64,000 nt of DNA from Psettodes erumei (GCA_016785225.1 JAFBJZ010000888.1:3414501-3478500), one strand, 5' to 3'; counted from the first letter of the stretch, positions 11,024 to 24,100 are shown. Made by a program: numbers and translations. Notes: generated by a model not told the origin, from the sequence alone.

Positions 11024-11327
11024 GAGTAGTGGAGCAATGAGATACTTTGCATTTGTAAAAGAACCAATACAACAATGGAAATGTATTCCACTACAAGTAA
11101 AAGTCCTCCATTCAAAATCCTACTTACCTATCACGTTATATTTGATTGGGTTTTTTTTTATTGTTGGGCCTCAAAGATGATTCTTTAATGAAATTGGTGA
11201 AACTATTAACAGCTCATTAGAAACATACCAAACCCTTATGTGTAGAAGTAGAAAGTAGCATTACAAGGAAATACTCAAGTAAATATACCGTGACATTGTA
11301 CTAAAGCCCAGTTACTTTCCACCACAG
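11024..11327 (+). mobile_element. Near-complete copy of a short teleost DNA-element-like repeat
   Basis: The internal words AAAGAACCAATACAACAATG, CAAGTAAAAGTCCTCCATTC and AGTAGCATTACAAGGAAATA match a very common fish interspersed repeat. The copy ends GTTACTTTCCACCACAG, which is complementary to the GTGGTGGAA that opens other copies such as the one at 25657, so the element has inverted termini. The left end here is diverged (AGTAGTGGAGCAATGAG). It is non-autonomous with no open frame. Confidence 0.6.
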
Positions 11328-13364
11328 CATGCATTATGCTTGCATGAAACTGTTGAATACTTCAAATGCAAAGAGTGTGTGCCGGCAGACAAATGCTTGC
11401 ATTCTGCATGGACCTCACTCAGAGCTGCTGTCAGTCTCCTTCACAGCCATTCTACGTATCACTACCTCAGAAATGAAGGCCCTCTCCTATGAATGATTAA
11501 TAAACAAACCTATTAACAATGCAGCAGACATTTCACAAAAGGTTCATTTTCGGAAATACAATCTCCCTTTTGTTAATAATGTCCATTAATCATGGGAGGA
11601 TGTCACTTAACGCAAGGTTAATGAAACACTGCTAATGCCTGGCTAATCTATTCGCAGTCAGAAAGCTGCTGTAACTGTAATTCCTAACCCTCTAAACTAT
11701 TTTGCTGAGGATTCGCGCCGTGTGATTGATGGATGCGGGACAGGGGATGTCCATTATTTTTAAGTGGAACACAGAGGCAGAATGTGGGGTCAGCTGTGGG
11801 CCGAACTCAGAAAGCTTTACCTGTCCAAATGGCTAATGAACCGCTGACAAGATATATGGGAACACTTTGGGGGAGAATTTAAGTATGACATAACAACTTG
11901 ATAATGAATTTATTGTGGCACTCTGAACCATTCATTCACAATCAAGCATAATGTTCACGGCCATCTTCCTATATAATCCTCCGTCAAAGTACCAACGGCG
12001 AGAGCGTCTACAACCATTGCCGATCTGATCACATGTCGGCGTGTGCGTGTTGTACGTTTGGCTTGTTCTGACTTCCATTTCCCAGCTGTCAGGCCGACCT
12101 ATTAAACAGAGTATTATTTTTTCATGTCTGTGTGCATTGTGTCTGTGTAAGCATGGCATGGTGTAAGCACAACATTAGGAGGGATGTTTATTGTAATGTG
12201 AGTGTCTGGTGCCAGCTGAGCTGAGCTGCAAGCTGTTTAGAGAAGCGGATGACTGTTTGATTGTTTGATGACAATGTGAGCCTTGCATCTCTCTTCCTTT
12301 CGTCTGTGTCTCTGAAGAATGCTGACATTAAATGTTTGATGTTGGCATGCACAACTGATGTACAAATAAAAACCTCACCGGTGAGACATGATTTTTTTTC
12401 TCCTGCCTCTTGCATTTTGACAATATATTTGTTGTTTCCGGATGCGATACAAGTTTTACCTTTTCCCCCTTTTTAAAAGTTTGTACTGTTTTATCTCTTA
12501 TTTTTCTCCTCTTGAACCAGAGCTGAGGAACAAAAACAGAAAATTCACTCAGGGTTGCATATGACTTTAGGAATAAATGTTTTCCAGTGGAGCACCTCTT
12601 GGTTTTCAATGGGGGGGGTATACAGCATGACGCTATGATGCCGGAGAGTGGAGGTGGTGCTGGTAGAGGAGAGGCAGGTCAATATGAGTCCTAATAAAGC
12701 GTGAGTTCATTTCCCCGCTGCACTCCCCCTGGCCACCGGCCGCTCCATATACAAGTCAAATCGGCTTTTTGCCTCCCAAAGCCCTGTGATTTATGACCTG
12801 GCTCCATTGACCAGACCAGCTAGTTTTCATTTTTGTTAAATCACATGGCCCCTTAAATGAAACTATTGATTTAAAGTCAGCTTACTGAGGATTTAATTTG
12901 TATTTGGAAAATTAAAGCAGGTAACGCTTTATAATTTCACACTACACTGGAGTAGAACCAGTTATCCTCTATCCCTGGACCTGCTTTGTCCTAAGAATAG
13001 ACGCTAACACCCACCCACCCAACACCAACACACACGCACCTATTCCCCCCTCATTTCTTCCTCCATCTGGTTTCACCCTCCACTTTGTGTGGCCTTTAAT
13101 GAATTTTGGACAGCAAGAAGAGGGATTTATAGCCCTGGGACTCCAGCTTGGACTGTCCCTTTTGCTGTAGCACATCAACACCTAAACGGCTGTCTTTCCC
13201 TCTGTGACCTTGACTTGTGTTGTCTCAACCTGACTTTCCACTGGTCATCACCACTGCGGCAGCCGTCAGGATGCTGCTGTTGTTGTCATTTCACCACGTG
13301 GAGACTAGAAAATCAGTTAACTCCTTCTTTTATCTATGTATCAAAGAAAGGCTTTGTGTCAGTT
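11328..13364. other. Gene-free stretch with a homeodomain-motif-rich block
   Basis: No gene is seen. The first 600 bases contain the candidate regulatory block at 11480-11920. Bases 12600-13350 are mixed unique sequence. Open frames are under 135 codons and overlap in two frames. Confidence 0.5.
11480..11920. promoter_or_regulatory. Candidate enhancer, TAAT-rich with a PBX-HOX-like site
   Basis: More than ten TAAT/ATTA homeodomain cores fall within about 440 bp, including TTAATAATG and CCATTAATCATGG, in otherwise complex sequence rather than a simple AT repeat. TGATTGATGG at 11723-11732 matches the bipartite PBX-HOX type TGATNNATGG. The density and complexity resemble deeply conserved non-coding elements near developmental genes. 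Conservation cannot be tested here. Confidence 0.3.
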
Positions 13365-13620
13365 TATTTGTTTGTTCACTGGTTTGTCACCACTGTTCCA
13401 CTTTTCATGAAACTTGGGGAAATGATGCATCAGCTCTTGATAAATCACAAACACGATAACAGTAACATCATCCCAAATTGACTGCATCCTGGTATTTTCA
13501 AAATGGCACGCCAGGGGAAATGGCTTTGTTACTCTCTCCATCATGTGATTTCTCTGACACCCTTGCTTGCCGTTTTGACAAAACCTGGAGAAATGATGCG
13601 CCTCACCTTTTCAAAAATTA
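13365..13620 (+). repeat. Diverged repeat with an internal duplicate about 170 bp apart
   Basis: CTTTTCATGAAACTTGGGGA followed by AATGATG (from 13401) recurs as GTTTTGACAAAACCTGGAGA followed by AATGATG (from about 13572). The 'catgaaacttgg' wording is shared with the repeat at 28700. This suggests two tandem fragments of one dispersed family. Borders are uncertain. Confidence 0.35.
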
Positions 13621-16600
13621 CACTTCCTGGCCAAAAGAAGAAGCTACAATTACAGCTCAAAACATGGTTGACATATTGGTTACTGATTGTCCCTCATTTG
13701 TGGGGAAGGAGACATGCTCACTGTCGCCTTGTCTCAGCTTTGTCTCCAGGTCTGTTTCCGCTGTCTCCTCTGCTGACACCATGGCAGCCAGGCATCCCTC
13801 CCCACTACCCCTCTACCCACTCCCTCACCCCTCACCCTGCCATAAGCTCCTTCACCAAGCCCCTCATTAACCCCCTCCCTTTTCCCCTGGCATTGAAAAG
13901 GCGCTGTCTTTAAACCTGTCCCCGCATCCTCGGCACAGTTTTCAATAGTGAGCTTGTGGGCGGATGGGTGGATCCCTTTCCCTGTGCCCCCGCACTGACT
14001 GTTTTATATTATATTTAGTAATAATAATCACAGTTATCGCGCCTCCTCCTCCTCCTTCCTTTTTGTTAGAGCCTCCCACCAGCGGGGCGGTGGGACGGCA
14101 TGGCTGTCTCCCTGGCCTCCTCACCTCCGAAAGGGCTGTGTGTGTCGCTCACCCTCCATAAAGGAGAGGGAGGAGCGGCGGGTGGGGGTGAGAAGCTCTA
14201 GGGTGTCATTAACTCCTTTCTTCTCACCAGGAGGAAACAGCAGTTTGACTACCATGATCCTGACCCCCCACTCCACCCGACCCAGCATCCCTCTACCCCC
14301 CACTTTGCCCTCCCCAACCCCTTCACCCTTCTTGCTTCCTTCCATCCTCACAAGCACCCCCACCCCCGGGGCTCTCCATAACTGTTTATTAACACGTCTT
14401 TGACTTCACTAGACTCTTTAAACCAAGCTCACCCCTCCACCCACCACCTTCACTCAGACGTCACTTGAAGCCTTTGCCTTCCCTTTCATTATCAGGGACC
14501 TGTTAGAGCGCGGGATTCTTAACCTTTTAGCTCAGTTCATGTAGGGGAATTTCCTGTCACTTGCTTTTGTTGCCCTCACTTCTGCACATACTCATGGTGG
14601 AGGCAGCCATACGTTCAGTCTGTTAGATGAAAGCAAAACAGCAGAATATTGATGACGTTTCTTTGATCCAGCAGCAGGTTATCAAGCAAAGAGAAACTTT
14701 CCCTACACTATAAACATAATTATCTACGTGTAATTGATGTGATTAACCTTTTGGGTCTCACAGACCCCATGCGTAAAAATAATAATTGCACAATCAGCTC
14801 TTTTCCTATGAATGTTCTATTTTTGAACCAATGGAAACACAATATGTAGGAACTGACCCTCTGCCAAAAGTTGAATTTGCACAGGTGACAAAATACAGAA
14901 ATAAGGCCATAAGGCGTTGTTATTACACCAAATAAGGAAATATTTCATTTTATATAGCATGTGGGCTTTTTGTGAAAAACTACATATTATTTTGATAGCC
15001 AGAAGTCCTTTACAGATAAACACATGCACAGTCTTTTTTAGAGGCATTACTTAGATCCCAGAGGGTTTGAACGATTAAACTTTCTATAAACAAAACTTTT
15101 ATTAGAAAAACTCCATTAAGAGAAATCCAATAGACTTATTAGGGATTTTAGAGGGGTAGTGCAGCATAAACAGATACAGAGAAAATGAAAATCTTTGTAT
15201 TTTATCATGTTTTGTAGTGGCAGTCTCTGTGATGCCAAACAGAAATAAGATGTAATTTTCTGTATCAGGCTTCTGAAACATGTCATCTGTTTAAAATCAT
15301 GTTTATAAGCAGACACTGAGGAAAAAGTCAGGGTATGAAGCTAATAAAGCAATGTTAACTATGTTTGCTGAGCTGTTACGACGGGCCTGGGGTCTCCAGG
15401 AGCCCAAACAGGACATTAGTCTTAACCACACTGTCACCACATAAAGTATGTCTGGCATATTATATTTATTGTCACTTATAATGTCATTTTCCATTGATGC
15501 TTTTTTATTTACAACTGAAAAAAGCTTCTCTAATGTGATTAAATTTCCTTTAAATGCCATACAAGCAACACTTCAAGGGACAGACATGATTTTAAAGGTT
15601 ACTGTGTGAATGTGTCTGACTCCAAAGTTAAAGGCATGATAGATCATACGTTGTGGCGAGTGTGCAAAAAAAAAGTGAGTAAAAAGGGTTTTTGTGTTTG
15701 TGAAATTCTTAGTTCAACATTTTTATAAATGTAGTTAACAATTTTCTCGAACAAACAAGGATAATTAGTGAAATTACTATAATTAAACCATGCAATCATT
15801 ACATTAAATTGAAACAAGGTATTTTAATGTACGGCACATGCCATGAAAAGTTTAAAGTCCTTATAATAAATCACACACTAGTAAATCAGGGTTCACTGTT
15901 AAAAAAAAGCACATCTTGGTTAAATACTCAACAGAAAGTATGTGTGTGGGAATAGTCTTAATATAACTCTCTGTAAACACCATCAATCATAAACTGAGTA
16001 CAGCTGTCGGTCAGGTCTGGCTTTGATTGCTTCCATCTCTGGAGGAAGGAAGTTTGACTATGTTCGGGATGATCCAGCACAGTAGTAGCTGACTGACTGT
16101 ATGAGTGTCCCAGAGGGAGATTGCACAAGGGTCTTCGGGCTGGGGCTGCCAAGCCCATATCTCTCTCCTCCCATAAACATCACAGAGCACTGATGTCTTT
16201 AAAAGGCCCTGAATGACATCTGGGAGTGGAGGAACACTGTGATTAATCGCCACATTGATTCTCATGGAAATCACCCCGGGTCGACGCAGAAAGAAAGGAG
16301 GAGGAGCTGAAAACCGTGTGAAACCAACTCCGGCCAAATACACAAAGATGATTGCACACAAGGGGATTTTTATCTTATCAAAAAGGGGATTGTGCTCAGT
16401 ACAATGGGCTGCCTCTTGCACAAGTGTTTTAGTCCATATTTCAAATCTATAGCTTATAAATTGGCAGACATCCTTCAGAATAGGAATGCCGTGCTTATAA
16501 CTTGATTAAATGACATTGAAATAATTTCCTAAACATGTGCCAGTCATTGAACAAATCTATACAATTACAGAGAGAAGTACCGTACAAAGGGTTTGTTTTG

Positions 16601-18732
16601 TATTTGAAAATCACTTATGAAAAAAAGCCTTTCATAACATGTACGTTGTGATTGAGCAGCAGCAATTAATGACACAAGTGTTGTACTTAGGGAAAAGTGT
16701 TCGGTGGTAAACGTAGGATTATACCTGATTTAATGGGGATGTTGGGTACTGAGTCAGTGACTCTGATTTCCCACAGGAAAAAACCTCTATCTATTGTAAA
16801 TGCTGGGCATGTACTGACTTAGGTAATTCGTCCAGGGGATCATTTAAATAAACAGGTCTCAATGATAAATGCAAGCTTTGGAAAGACATAGACAGATTAT
16901 CGTTTAAAAAAAAAAAGGTGTGTGCCACATTTGAGGAACGGTGAATTTCACAACAGTACTTCTTCATAACAAAGCCTTGGAAAGTTGAGGCTGGCACCTC
17001 CAAAAATGAATGAAAGTTCAATGCCGTTCTGAATGTTTGTCAGGAGGTGTACTTTATACTGTTTGGCATAACTGCCTTCCCCGAGCCATAAGTCTATGCC
17101 AGCATTAAAAACAAATAGCTGGACAGAAAAAAAAGGGAAGGAGGAAATTTGCCCGAGTGAGGAATTGATTTTGTCTGGCCCAAGAGAGTACTTCATTCTT
17201 GGTCACGGCAGCAGGAGGGTTCCGAGACGTGTTTTACTAACAGGAGAGCAAAGGCACCCATGCAAAACTATTTTTTAACAGCGCCTGGAAAAATCACCCT
17301 CTCCCTTGCACCATTTTTTTCTTCTTTACAGATGACACAATACTTTCCACTCACTCGTCATCAGGAGCACCTCACGGCCACTTTTTAGATTTAAAGCTGC
17401 AGTGGTGCAACATGCCATCTTTTGCTATGCTACACACTTGCTGTGCTGGATTTACAGTAAAAGGTGAGCACAGGACTCCAATTGAACAAAAAGAATTTCC
17501 CACTGGAGGTTTATATGTCACACTGAGCACACTTCCCCCTAACTTCATGTACTGCGCTCCAAATGTTAATCCCTATATTTCCTTGTTTGATATTATATTT
17601 TCGACAGGCTATTGATTTTGATTCCAAACGGTTAAGGCGAGGGATAATACGATTCTCCTCATATAATTGAATATCACTTTTCCTTCTCTATGAAAACACA
17701 GGACACAGATACGGCGTACACTCTGGCTGTCAACATTTCTGTCCACCTCAGCAGAAGCGGCTGGTTTTATAGGGCTGGTAAGGAGCGGAAAATGTGAATA
17801 AGCGAATTTGGAAAGCTTGACTCTCCTCTGCAGCGCTAATTTAGTGTGAGAGCTAAGTGGCTCATTTTTATGTGAACACCATTGTGTTCCCTAACTGTGC
17901 AGCAAACAATTGCTGTTCCAAGGCAAAGAATGACACAATGTGAACAATGGAACAATGAGGACCTTTTTTCTCTCTGTTGCTGCCTGGAGGACAAAAAAAA
18001 AGATCCTTACCAAAAAAAAAAAATGGGCTGGTATAATTGTTTTCTGGGGCTGTGATTTGGAGATGTTAAGTTTTTTTTGCTTTTTTTTCAAGGAGGCGAC
18101 AAGATGATGCTATGCACAAAAGAATGTAAAGTGAGTGCCGTTACACACGCTGCATGCGGGGGTCGTGTACACATGAATACACACACTCAGGTGTGCGTAT
18201 GCACAGTGCGGATCAGCCGGCGCCACCCAATGTCATGTGTGTTAGTGTGTATGTTGACAGGGATCAGCGATGGGTGTAAAACATTTCGGGCCCCTGCTCT
18301 CCCACAGCCATAGCATTGACAGTGTGAGACCTGCCACTGAGCAGCCTAACCTGACACTATCTATCACTGGGAGCATGCAGGAGTCAATGCTACACTGCAC
18401 ACACCGACACACAATCTCCCTCACTGTCTACTGCACTCTGTCTCACTTCCGCTGCCTGGCTATTTCATTCCCTCCCTCTGTATTTATGTGTGTCTCTTTG
18501 TCCCTCTGCCTCTGCTCCTCTCAGAGACACTAAAATCCTCAGGCACACACACACAGCCTTGTGCACGCACAGTCTCAGGGATTCCTGGAAGTCTTGCATG
18601 CACGTCATAAATCAAAGTGATCATATCAGTCTTGCGCACAACGTTGTATTTATTGCAAGGAATGATGATACAATAGATTTCATCCTCCCCCGTGCTCTGC
18701 ACGGTCACACGTTATCAGTTGATGTATCAAAG

Positions 18733-18735
<3 letters not shown>
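13621..18735. other. Gene-free stretch
   Basis: No gene is seen. Bases 13780-14460 are C/T-rich and GC-rich, with many CACC/CCCC runs and overlapping spurious open frames. Bases 14700-17000 are AT-rich unique DNA. Bases 17600-17960 contain a SOX-type motif cluster, annotated separately. Confidence 0.5.
17600..17960. promoter_or_regulatory. Candidate regulatory block with a SOX-type motif cluster
   Basis: The 3' part holds AACAATTG at 17905-17912, ACAATG at 17935-17940, AACAATGG at 17943-17950 and AACAATGA at 17951-17958. That is four ACAAT-type HMG-box words within about 55 bp, the last two directly tandem. The upstream 300 bp are complex unique sequence. The function is inference. Confidence 0.3.

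Positions 18736-18774
<39 letters not shown>
18736..18774. repeat. (GT)n microsatellite
   Basis: This is a run of about 19 GT units. It produces valine-cysteine runs in several overlapping open frames, which are therefore not genes. Confidence 0.95.
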
Positions 18775-18777
<3 letters not shown>

Positions 18778-21287
18778 CGCTCTCAGTCCCACCCACCATA
18801 CACTTCACTCTTTCCAAAAAAACCACCCCCGGGTGGCTCGTAGGCCTACATCTGTTTGTGATATACAGTGTAATACAACACCTCACCCACATGCTACAAT
18901 GTCACAGATTCACAGTACGACGAGGAATTGACATGGTGTACTTTCCCAGAAGGTCTTGCTCTTAACGGCTGCAACCGCCGCCCCCAACTGGACCCACCCC
19001 CCCACCCACCCCCTTCAAATTCTCACCCCAGTAACATGGACAGCCCATAATAGCAGACATGAATCTGTGTCTCCCCTTGCTCCAAACAGATGCTGGCTGT
19101 CCATAAATCACAAGCCTCCATTTTGTTGAGGAGAACAAAAAGCGCTGTTTCCGTGGGCCTGGTAATAATCCCTGTGCCCCATGTTGTGTTTTGTCTCTGG
19201 GCCGGCTCTCGTCTCCCCTCTCCTCTGTCACGCTCCGGCTTCTCCACATGCATTACAATAGGGGCAGCCAGGTGATGAATATTTGTGTCTGTCCTGCCGT
19301 TAAGATTTCATTAATCACCCCAAGACTTGAGAGCAAAGCAGCGTACCTGGCTGGCCAGCAGGCAGCGGGCCTCCGCACACAACCTCCTGGGGATGACGCG
19401 CAGCCATGTTGTGTTGTGTTATGGCAAGGCTTATTTGTTGTATTTGTCTCTCCTCTCTCTTCCTGTCTTCCTGTTTACATTGTTCTCAGTTGCACAGTTT
19501 CTCTAAAAAAGAATGAATTTGCTGAAAGGAGCAAAAAAGAAAAGTTTTTTTTACTGTCCAGTAGCACAAAATAACTATAATGTGTTTCAAGCAGGGGCTG
19601 GTTATGTCCGTTGATGAATTGTTACCTGACTCAACAATTATTCAGCCAGGTGTTAAGATTTGTGGCTTTCAAAACTCTGCTTTTCCAGAGCTTAAAAATA
19701 CTACAAAGGCCGATTCTGAAGTGAAAAGAAAAGATAATAGGGTAGTGATATTATTCAAAGAATTAGAATATTGCTTTCTCTTTAGACAGGCTAGCTTGAT
19801 TTCTACTCTAACTGCTCAGCTCAATTGTCTCCACTGTGAAAACAGGATTATTGTTTAGGTCAGTTCGAAGCCAGCCTGACACAAGGAGGTTTTTAAATCT
19901 GACTTTTGTGGACTGATGTGAGTCCCCTCGGTGCTGTAGCTTAGGCTTTAACACTCTCTGCTCGCCAGCTTATAAAGGTCATAGGTCACTGCGACTTCAG
20001 TAAAGAAAGCACCAGCATTTCCTGTGTTGCCCTTTGTTTGTAGTATTTTAGCCTTTCCATTGGTGTGGCTATTGGTCTGTCGGTCAGTCAGCTGATCCAC
20101 CACTTTGGTCTCGACTGAAATGTCAATACCCATGAAAGTGAGACTCAGGTCTCCCTGAGGATGACTTTTAATGCACTGGTGATCACCTGAAACTTCATCC
20201 CGTGCCATCATTAGGTGAAAACTTTGGTTTGTCCAATATCTAAGTTTCTAACCACTTACTCTGTGTGTTTATGAAGCAGAGTCCTAAAGACCTGGGATGA
20301 GGGCAATGTTTTTACATTTTCAACCTGCACTGATGTGTTCTGTCTGAACACACAGTTGGGACATTCTTAAAGACAAAAAGAACACATCCTGTGACTGTAA
20401 ATGAGAAGTACAAAAATCTACTAGCTCTGTTACCATTACATTTACATTAAAATAGTCAAAACATTACGTTATGACTATTGTAATTATTGATTATTAAGTT
20501 CAACACTGTTTTGTTGTCTGATCCTGCCATTTTATTCCTGTGTATTCAACTTCAGCTGTTGGAGATTTTTTTTCCCCTCTCTAAGCGGTGAAATGTAATG
20601 GCAGGTTTTCAGAGGTTCATGTTAACAGCTTAACCTGACTAAAACTTTAACCAGAACATGACTCCAGGCTCACTAGATAACCACCGTCTTTCTGTTTCTT
20701 TTTTCCCTTTTTCTTTCAAGTCCTCTCTCTTGTTTTTTAACGGTGCTGGTGAGGGAGTAACAGATGGAGAGACAGAGTGCAGGGATGATGAGGACGTAAA
20801 ATGTGCAACGTTTACTCATTCGCTTCTTTATTGTCTTTCGCTGCAGGAGCAGAGTGAGGGAGTGAGCGGAAAACAAAGCGGTGGGTACAAGGACACGGGC
20901 CTCCCGAGCCTCATTCGCCAACCAATCGGCCTTGATAGGATCCACCAGCTGCCAAGGATACGCAGGCTCCCTCTCTCTCTCCTTTCCCTCTCGCCCTAAC
21001 CTCTCTCTACTCTCCCTTGCCTCCCCACCTGTTCTCTCACTGTCAGTCAATTTTTGCTCTCTTTTTGCTGTCTATTTGCCCCCTCCCCTTTACTGCCCTC
21101 CCTTTCTTCCTGTCTGTAATGTGGAGCGGTGATGGATAGACATGTGCTGGTGTACAGAGGAACCTATTTGGACTGGTGTGTCAGCCCATCTTTATCAAAT
21201 GTTGCAGAGGTATATTCTCTTGCTATGCTTCATTACTCTGGAATGGCGGGCCCTGAAATGTTTGACTGCTCTGTCTTCTCTCCTCAG

Positions 21288-21295
21288 CCCCCCCC

Positions 21296-21326
<31 letters not shown>
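21288..21326. repeat. C11 run followed by (AC)n
   Basis: Eleven cytosines are followed directly by about 14 AC units. It sits just after CTCTCCTCAG, which mimics a splice acceptor. Confidence 0.92.
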
Positions 21327-21328
<2 letters not shown>

Positions 21329-21429
21329 TTGGCGGCTGTGAGCTGTAGTGTTGGAGCTGTGGAGTGAGCGTGAGCATTGCTGTCTTCCTCCTCTCCGCCG
21401 GCTGGCCGCGGGAACACAGCGAAGCCTCG

Positions 21430-21650
21430 GGGGGCAGATATTGATTCCATTGCATGGCTGAGGCACTAACGAAGCCCCTCCCCTGCCTGCCCATTCTCAT
21501 GACAACCAGCTGCCACACCGGGCTGCCATTGGCCAAGCCTCTGCTGTGCCTCTGCCAATCAAAATGCCACTGACAGCCCCTGTTTCTGAGCCTGACCTCA
21601 GAATGACATCACTGGAAAGGCATTAAAGTAATAAAGAGCTTGGTGGTACA
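21430..21650. promoter_or_regulatory. Candidate promoter/enhancer block with two CCAAT boxes
   Basis: ATTGG at 21528-21532 and CCAAT at 21555-21559 are inverted NF-Y-type boxes 22 bp apart, embedded in CCATTGGCC and GCCAATCAAAA. A CRE/AP-1-like TGACATCA follows at about 21604. The surrounding sequence is GC-balanced and complex. No open frame or TATA box follows, so a promoter is not established. Confidence 0.22.
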
Positions 21651-23809
21651 ATACTGTAAAGGGCAGTACAACATAAAGACTCATCGATCAGCACGTACAG
21701 AATCTAAATTGAGGTGTTTCACTCTCAGTTGAATGGGGGGTCAGCTCTTCCGGAGTAGCCTCTCAGGGAAAAACTTGTCTCTTGCAGTCTATCTGTTCTG
21801 TCATAACATTCCCAGTATATCTGCGCCGCACACCTTGACGGTAAAATGGAGGCTGATTGTGTGTGTGGATGAAGGTATATCACCCAGTAGGAAGTGAGGA
21901 TCAATAGTAAATCCTCCTGAGCTGGGGGTATTTCTCCAGAGAGGTGGGAACTCTAAGCCAAATCAATGAGGAGCACAGACAGCATCTTGGACTTGATGGA
22001 AGTTTGGAGTGATGGGAATCGGGGCGGGGCCAAACGACAGCAACTGTCATAACAGAGGTCTGAAGCCAAAACACTCCAACTTTTCGGTGGCCATCCAAAG
22101 CAGAAATGTCTCCTCATAAGTCATCATTAGATCAATTGCAGTTTGTTCATTGTTATTTTCAACATTGTTTTGAAGAAGGACACTGAGTATCACCCGGGTT
22201 GGAGCCAAACTGGAGGGCAGCCAGTTCAACTGTTAGATTTGTTGCAGTCATATCGAAGCTCTCCCCGAGGCCAGTGGAGCCTGTGTTCTTCCACCAGCCC
22301 CATTTGGACCTGACTGGCCTTTCCCTAAATAGCCAGTTTGGCCCTATAATCCATGACTGGAAAGGGGGGCACTATGGGATCAAAGGGAACGTGTGGAACC
22401 CTAAAGAAGCCATAACTCTGGGGTTTAATTGTGTTTCGAGTAAATGTCAGAGCACCCCAGACGTCTGGGAATCATCTGGCTCCCTTTAATACCAGTTATT
22501 GTCATTCTATCAAACAAAATCACATTTGGACCAAAATATTTGGAGAAGTAGCATGTGGGAGATTCACTCCATGCCGAGCACTAAATTAGAGAATAAATGT
22601 AAACGGGGAGCTGTTTTATGACACAGACAGTAAACATGCTGTAAATTGGATTGTCATTGGTTCGTTTCTTTAGAAAGCTGCAGAGAAATGTGTGCTGGAT
22701 ATTTGCTGGATGCTAAAGGGAGAAGCGGCGTTGATCATCTGGAGTAAGATTGCTTTATAACTACAGTGAAACAGAGTGGCTGATGTGTCTGTGATAATTA
22801 GGACTCGGCTACATTCTGTTTTGCATAATCACCCAGAAAGATTAAAAAAAAAGTTGAGATGAAGCATTATCAAAACAATGATAACTGCACAGGGGGATGT
22901 TATCAATATATCTGTTTCACATCCTGAATTCTCTCTCATATTTTGACAACCTATATAGCACGTTTAACCTTCGGTGTCTGTTTCTCAAAATGAAATTGCA
23001 TGGTGAGAAAAAAAAAAAGAAAAGAAAGACTCATATTACCGTGAAAAAAGATGGCTTTTCTCTGGAACAATAAGCAGTCCTTGAACTCCACGTCATTAAA
23101 GTGAACGCCATCATTTCCTTTCATTAAGATGACTGTGTGCAGACACATATTGCAGTTGGAAGGCGAAGCTTCGGCAGGAGACTCATTTAAAAACCGCCCT
23201 AATCTGGAAAATGATTCTAATGTTTCTCAAATGTTATATCCTCCCAACCTAGCATGTGAAACGCTTAAGAAAGCTGTAACATTTTGAGGCATTTAAAATG
23301 AGTCTCTGCTTAAAAAAAAAAAAAAAAAACTACCCTTAGAGCTGCTTTTCCTGCTTTCACATATATTGCCAATATTTTTGACAATAAATATTGAAAAACT
23401 GAATAAAATCCATATCCCTTCCCCGTTGGAGATTATGGTTATCACATGCAAAAGGCCTCTTATAAATTGTGAGCCTCTGTTGCTTTTTTTTTTTGCCAGT
23501 GCCGAAGCATAGAAATAGCCTTGCCCTCTCCTGTTTTCCTCATTTGACTCACCGGGTGTGAAACACTCCCTCATATCCTTGTCTTGTCTATAAGAGATGA
23601 AATGACTTTAAAACTGTGCAGTGTTGCCACAGGCAGGCCAGCTGAATGGCTATTTCAGGAGAAATGGACATGGACATAAATATCCTCACAGGGTGCTTTG
23701 TAATAAAAAAAAGAAACACAATGTTATGAAACGCAATGAAACATAAAGAAAGAAAGGAGGTGTGTGTGTGGGTGTGTGTGTGGTGGAGGGGAAATATCCA
23801 TCAAATTAA

Positions 23810-24060
23810 CACATCAGTGGCTTTGATTGTAATCTCTTCGCCCTGGCTCTTGCTCTGCCACGCTAGACAAGCAGCCAAACGTGATTTATCAATGCAAAGC
23901 TAATGGCATCAATATGAATCTAACTAAAAATCAATATTTCATTACCAAATTGTTAGCGAGAATGAAGAAAAATGGCCACGGCCGGAGCGTTCTCCAGGGT
24001 AGGAGCATCTGGAGTTCAATGTGACAAGATGAGCGATGCGTGACTCGGGGCTTGAGGAAG
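23810..24060. promoter_or_regulatory. Candidate regulatory block, unique sequence
   Basis: This is complex sequence between simple repeats, with homeodomain and HMG-like words (GATTTATCAATGCAAAG, GCTAATGGC, AAAATCAATATTTCATTACC). No gene is present. The call rests only on composition, motif content and position in a gene desert. Confidence 0.2.
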
Positions 24061-24100
24061 GACACGGCGAGGACAGGACTCAGTCTCGGCACACTTTGAA

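Noticed and set aside
13478..13913. Two overlapping 130-136-codon frames
   Set aside because: Both lie in the same C/T-rich DNA in different frames and partly inside a dispersed repeat; neither shows a domain.
16011..16421. 136-codon antisense open frame
   Set aside because: No domain, no splice or promoter context. Length is within what chance gives in 64 kb of six-frame sequence.
19580..19858. 92-codon frame with fairly balanced composition
   Set aside because: It looked protein-like at first, but has no splice signals, no promoter and no recognisable motif; a single isolated short frame is not enough.
20847..20880. Possible 34-bp exon after TTTCGCTGCAG
   Set aside because: Good acceptor but poor donor (GCG|GTGGGT), very short, and no partner exon.
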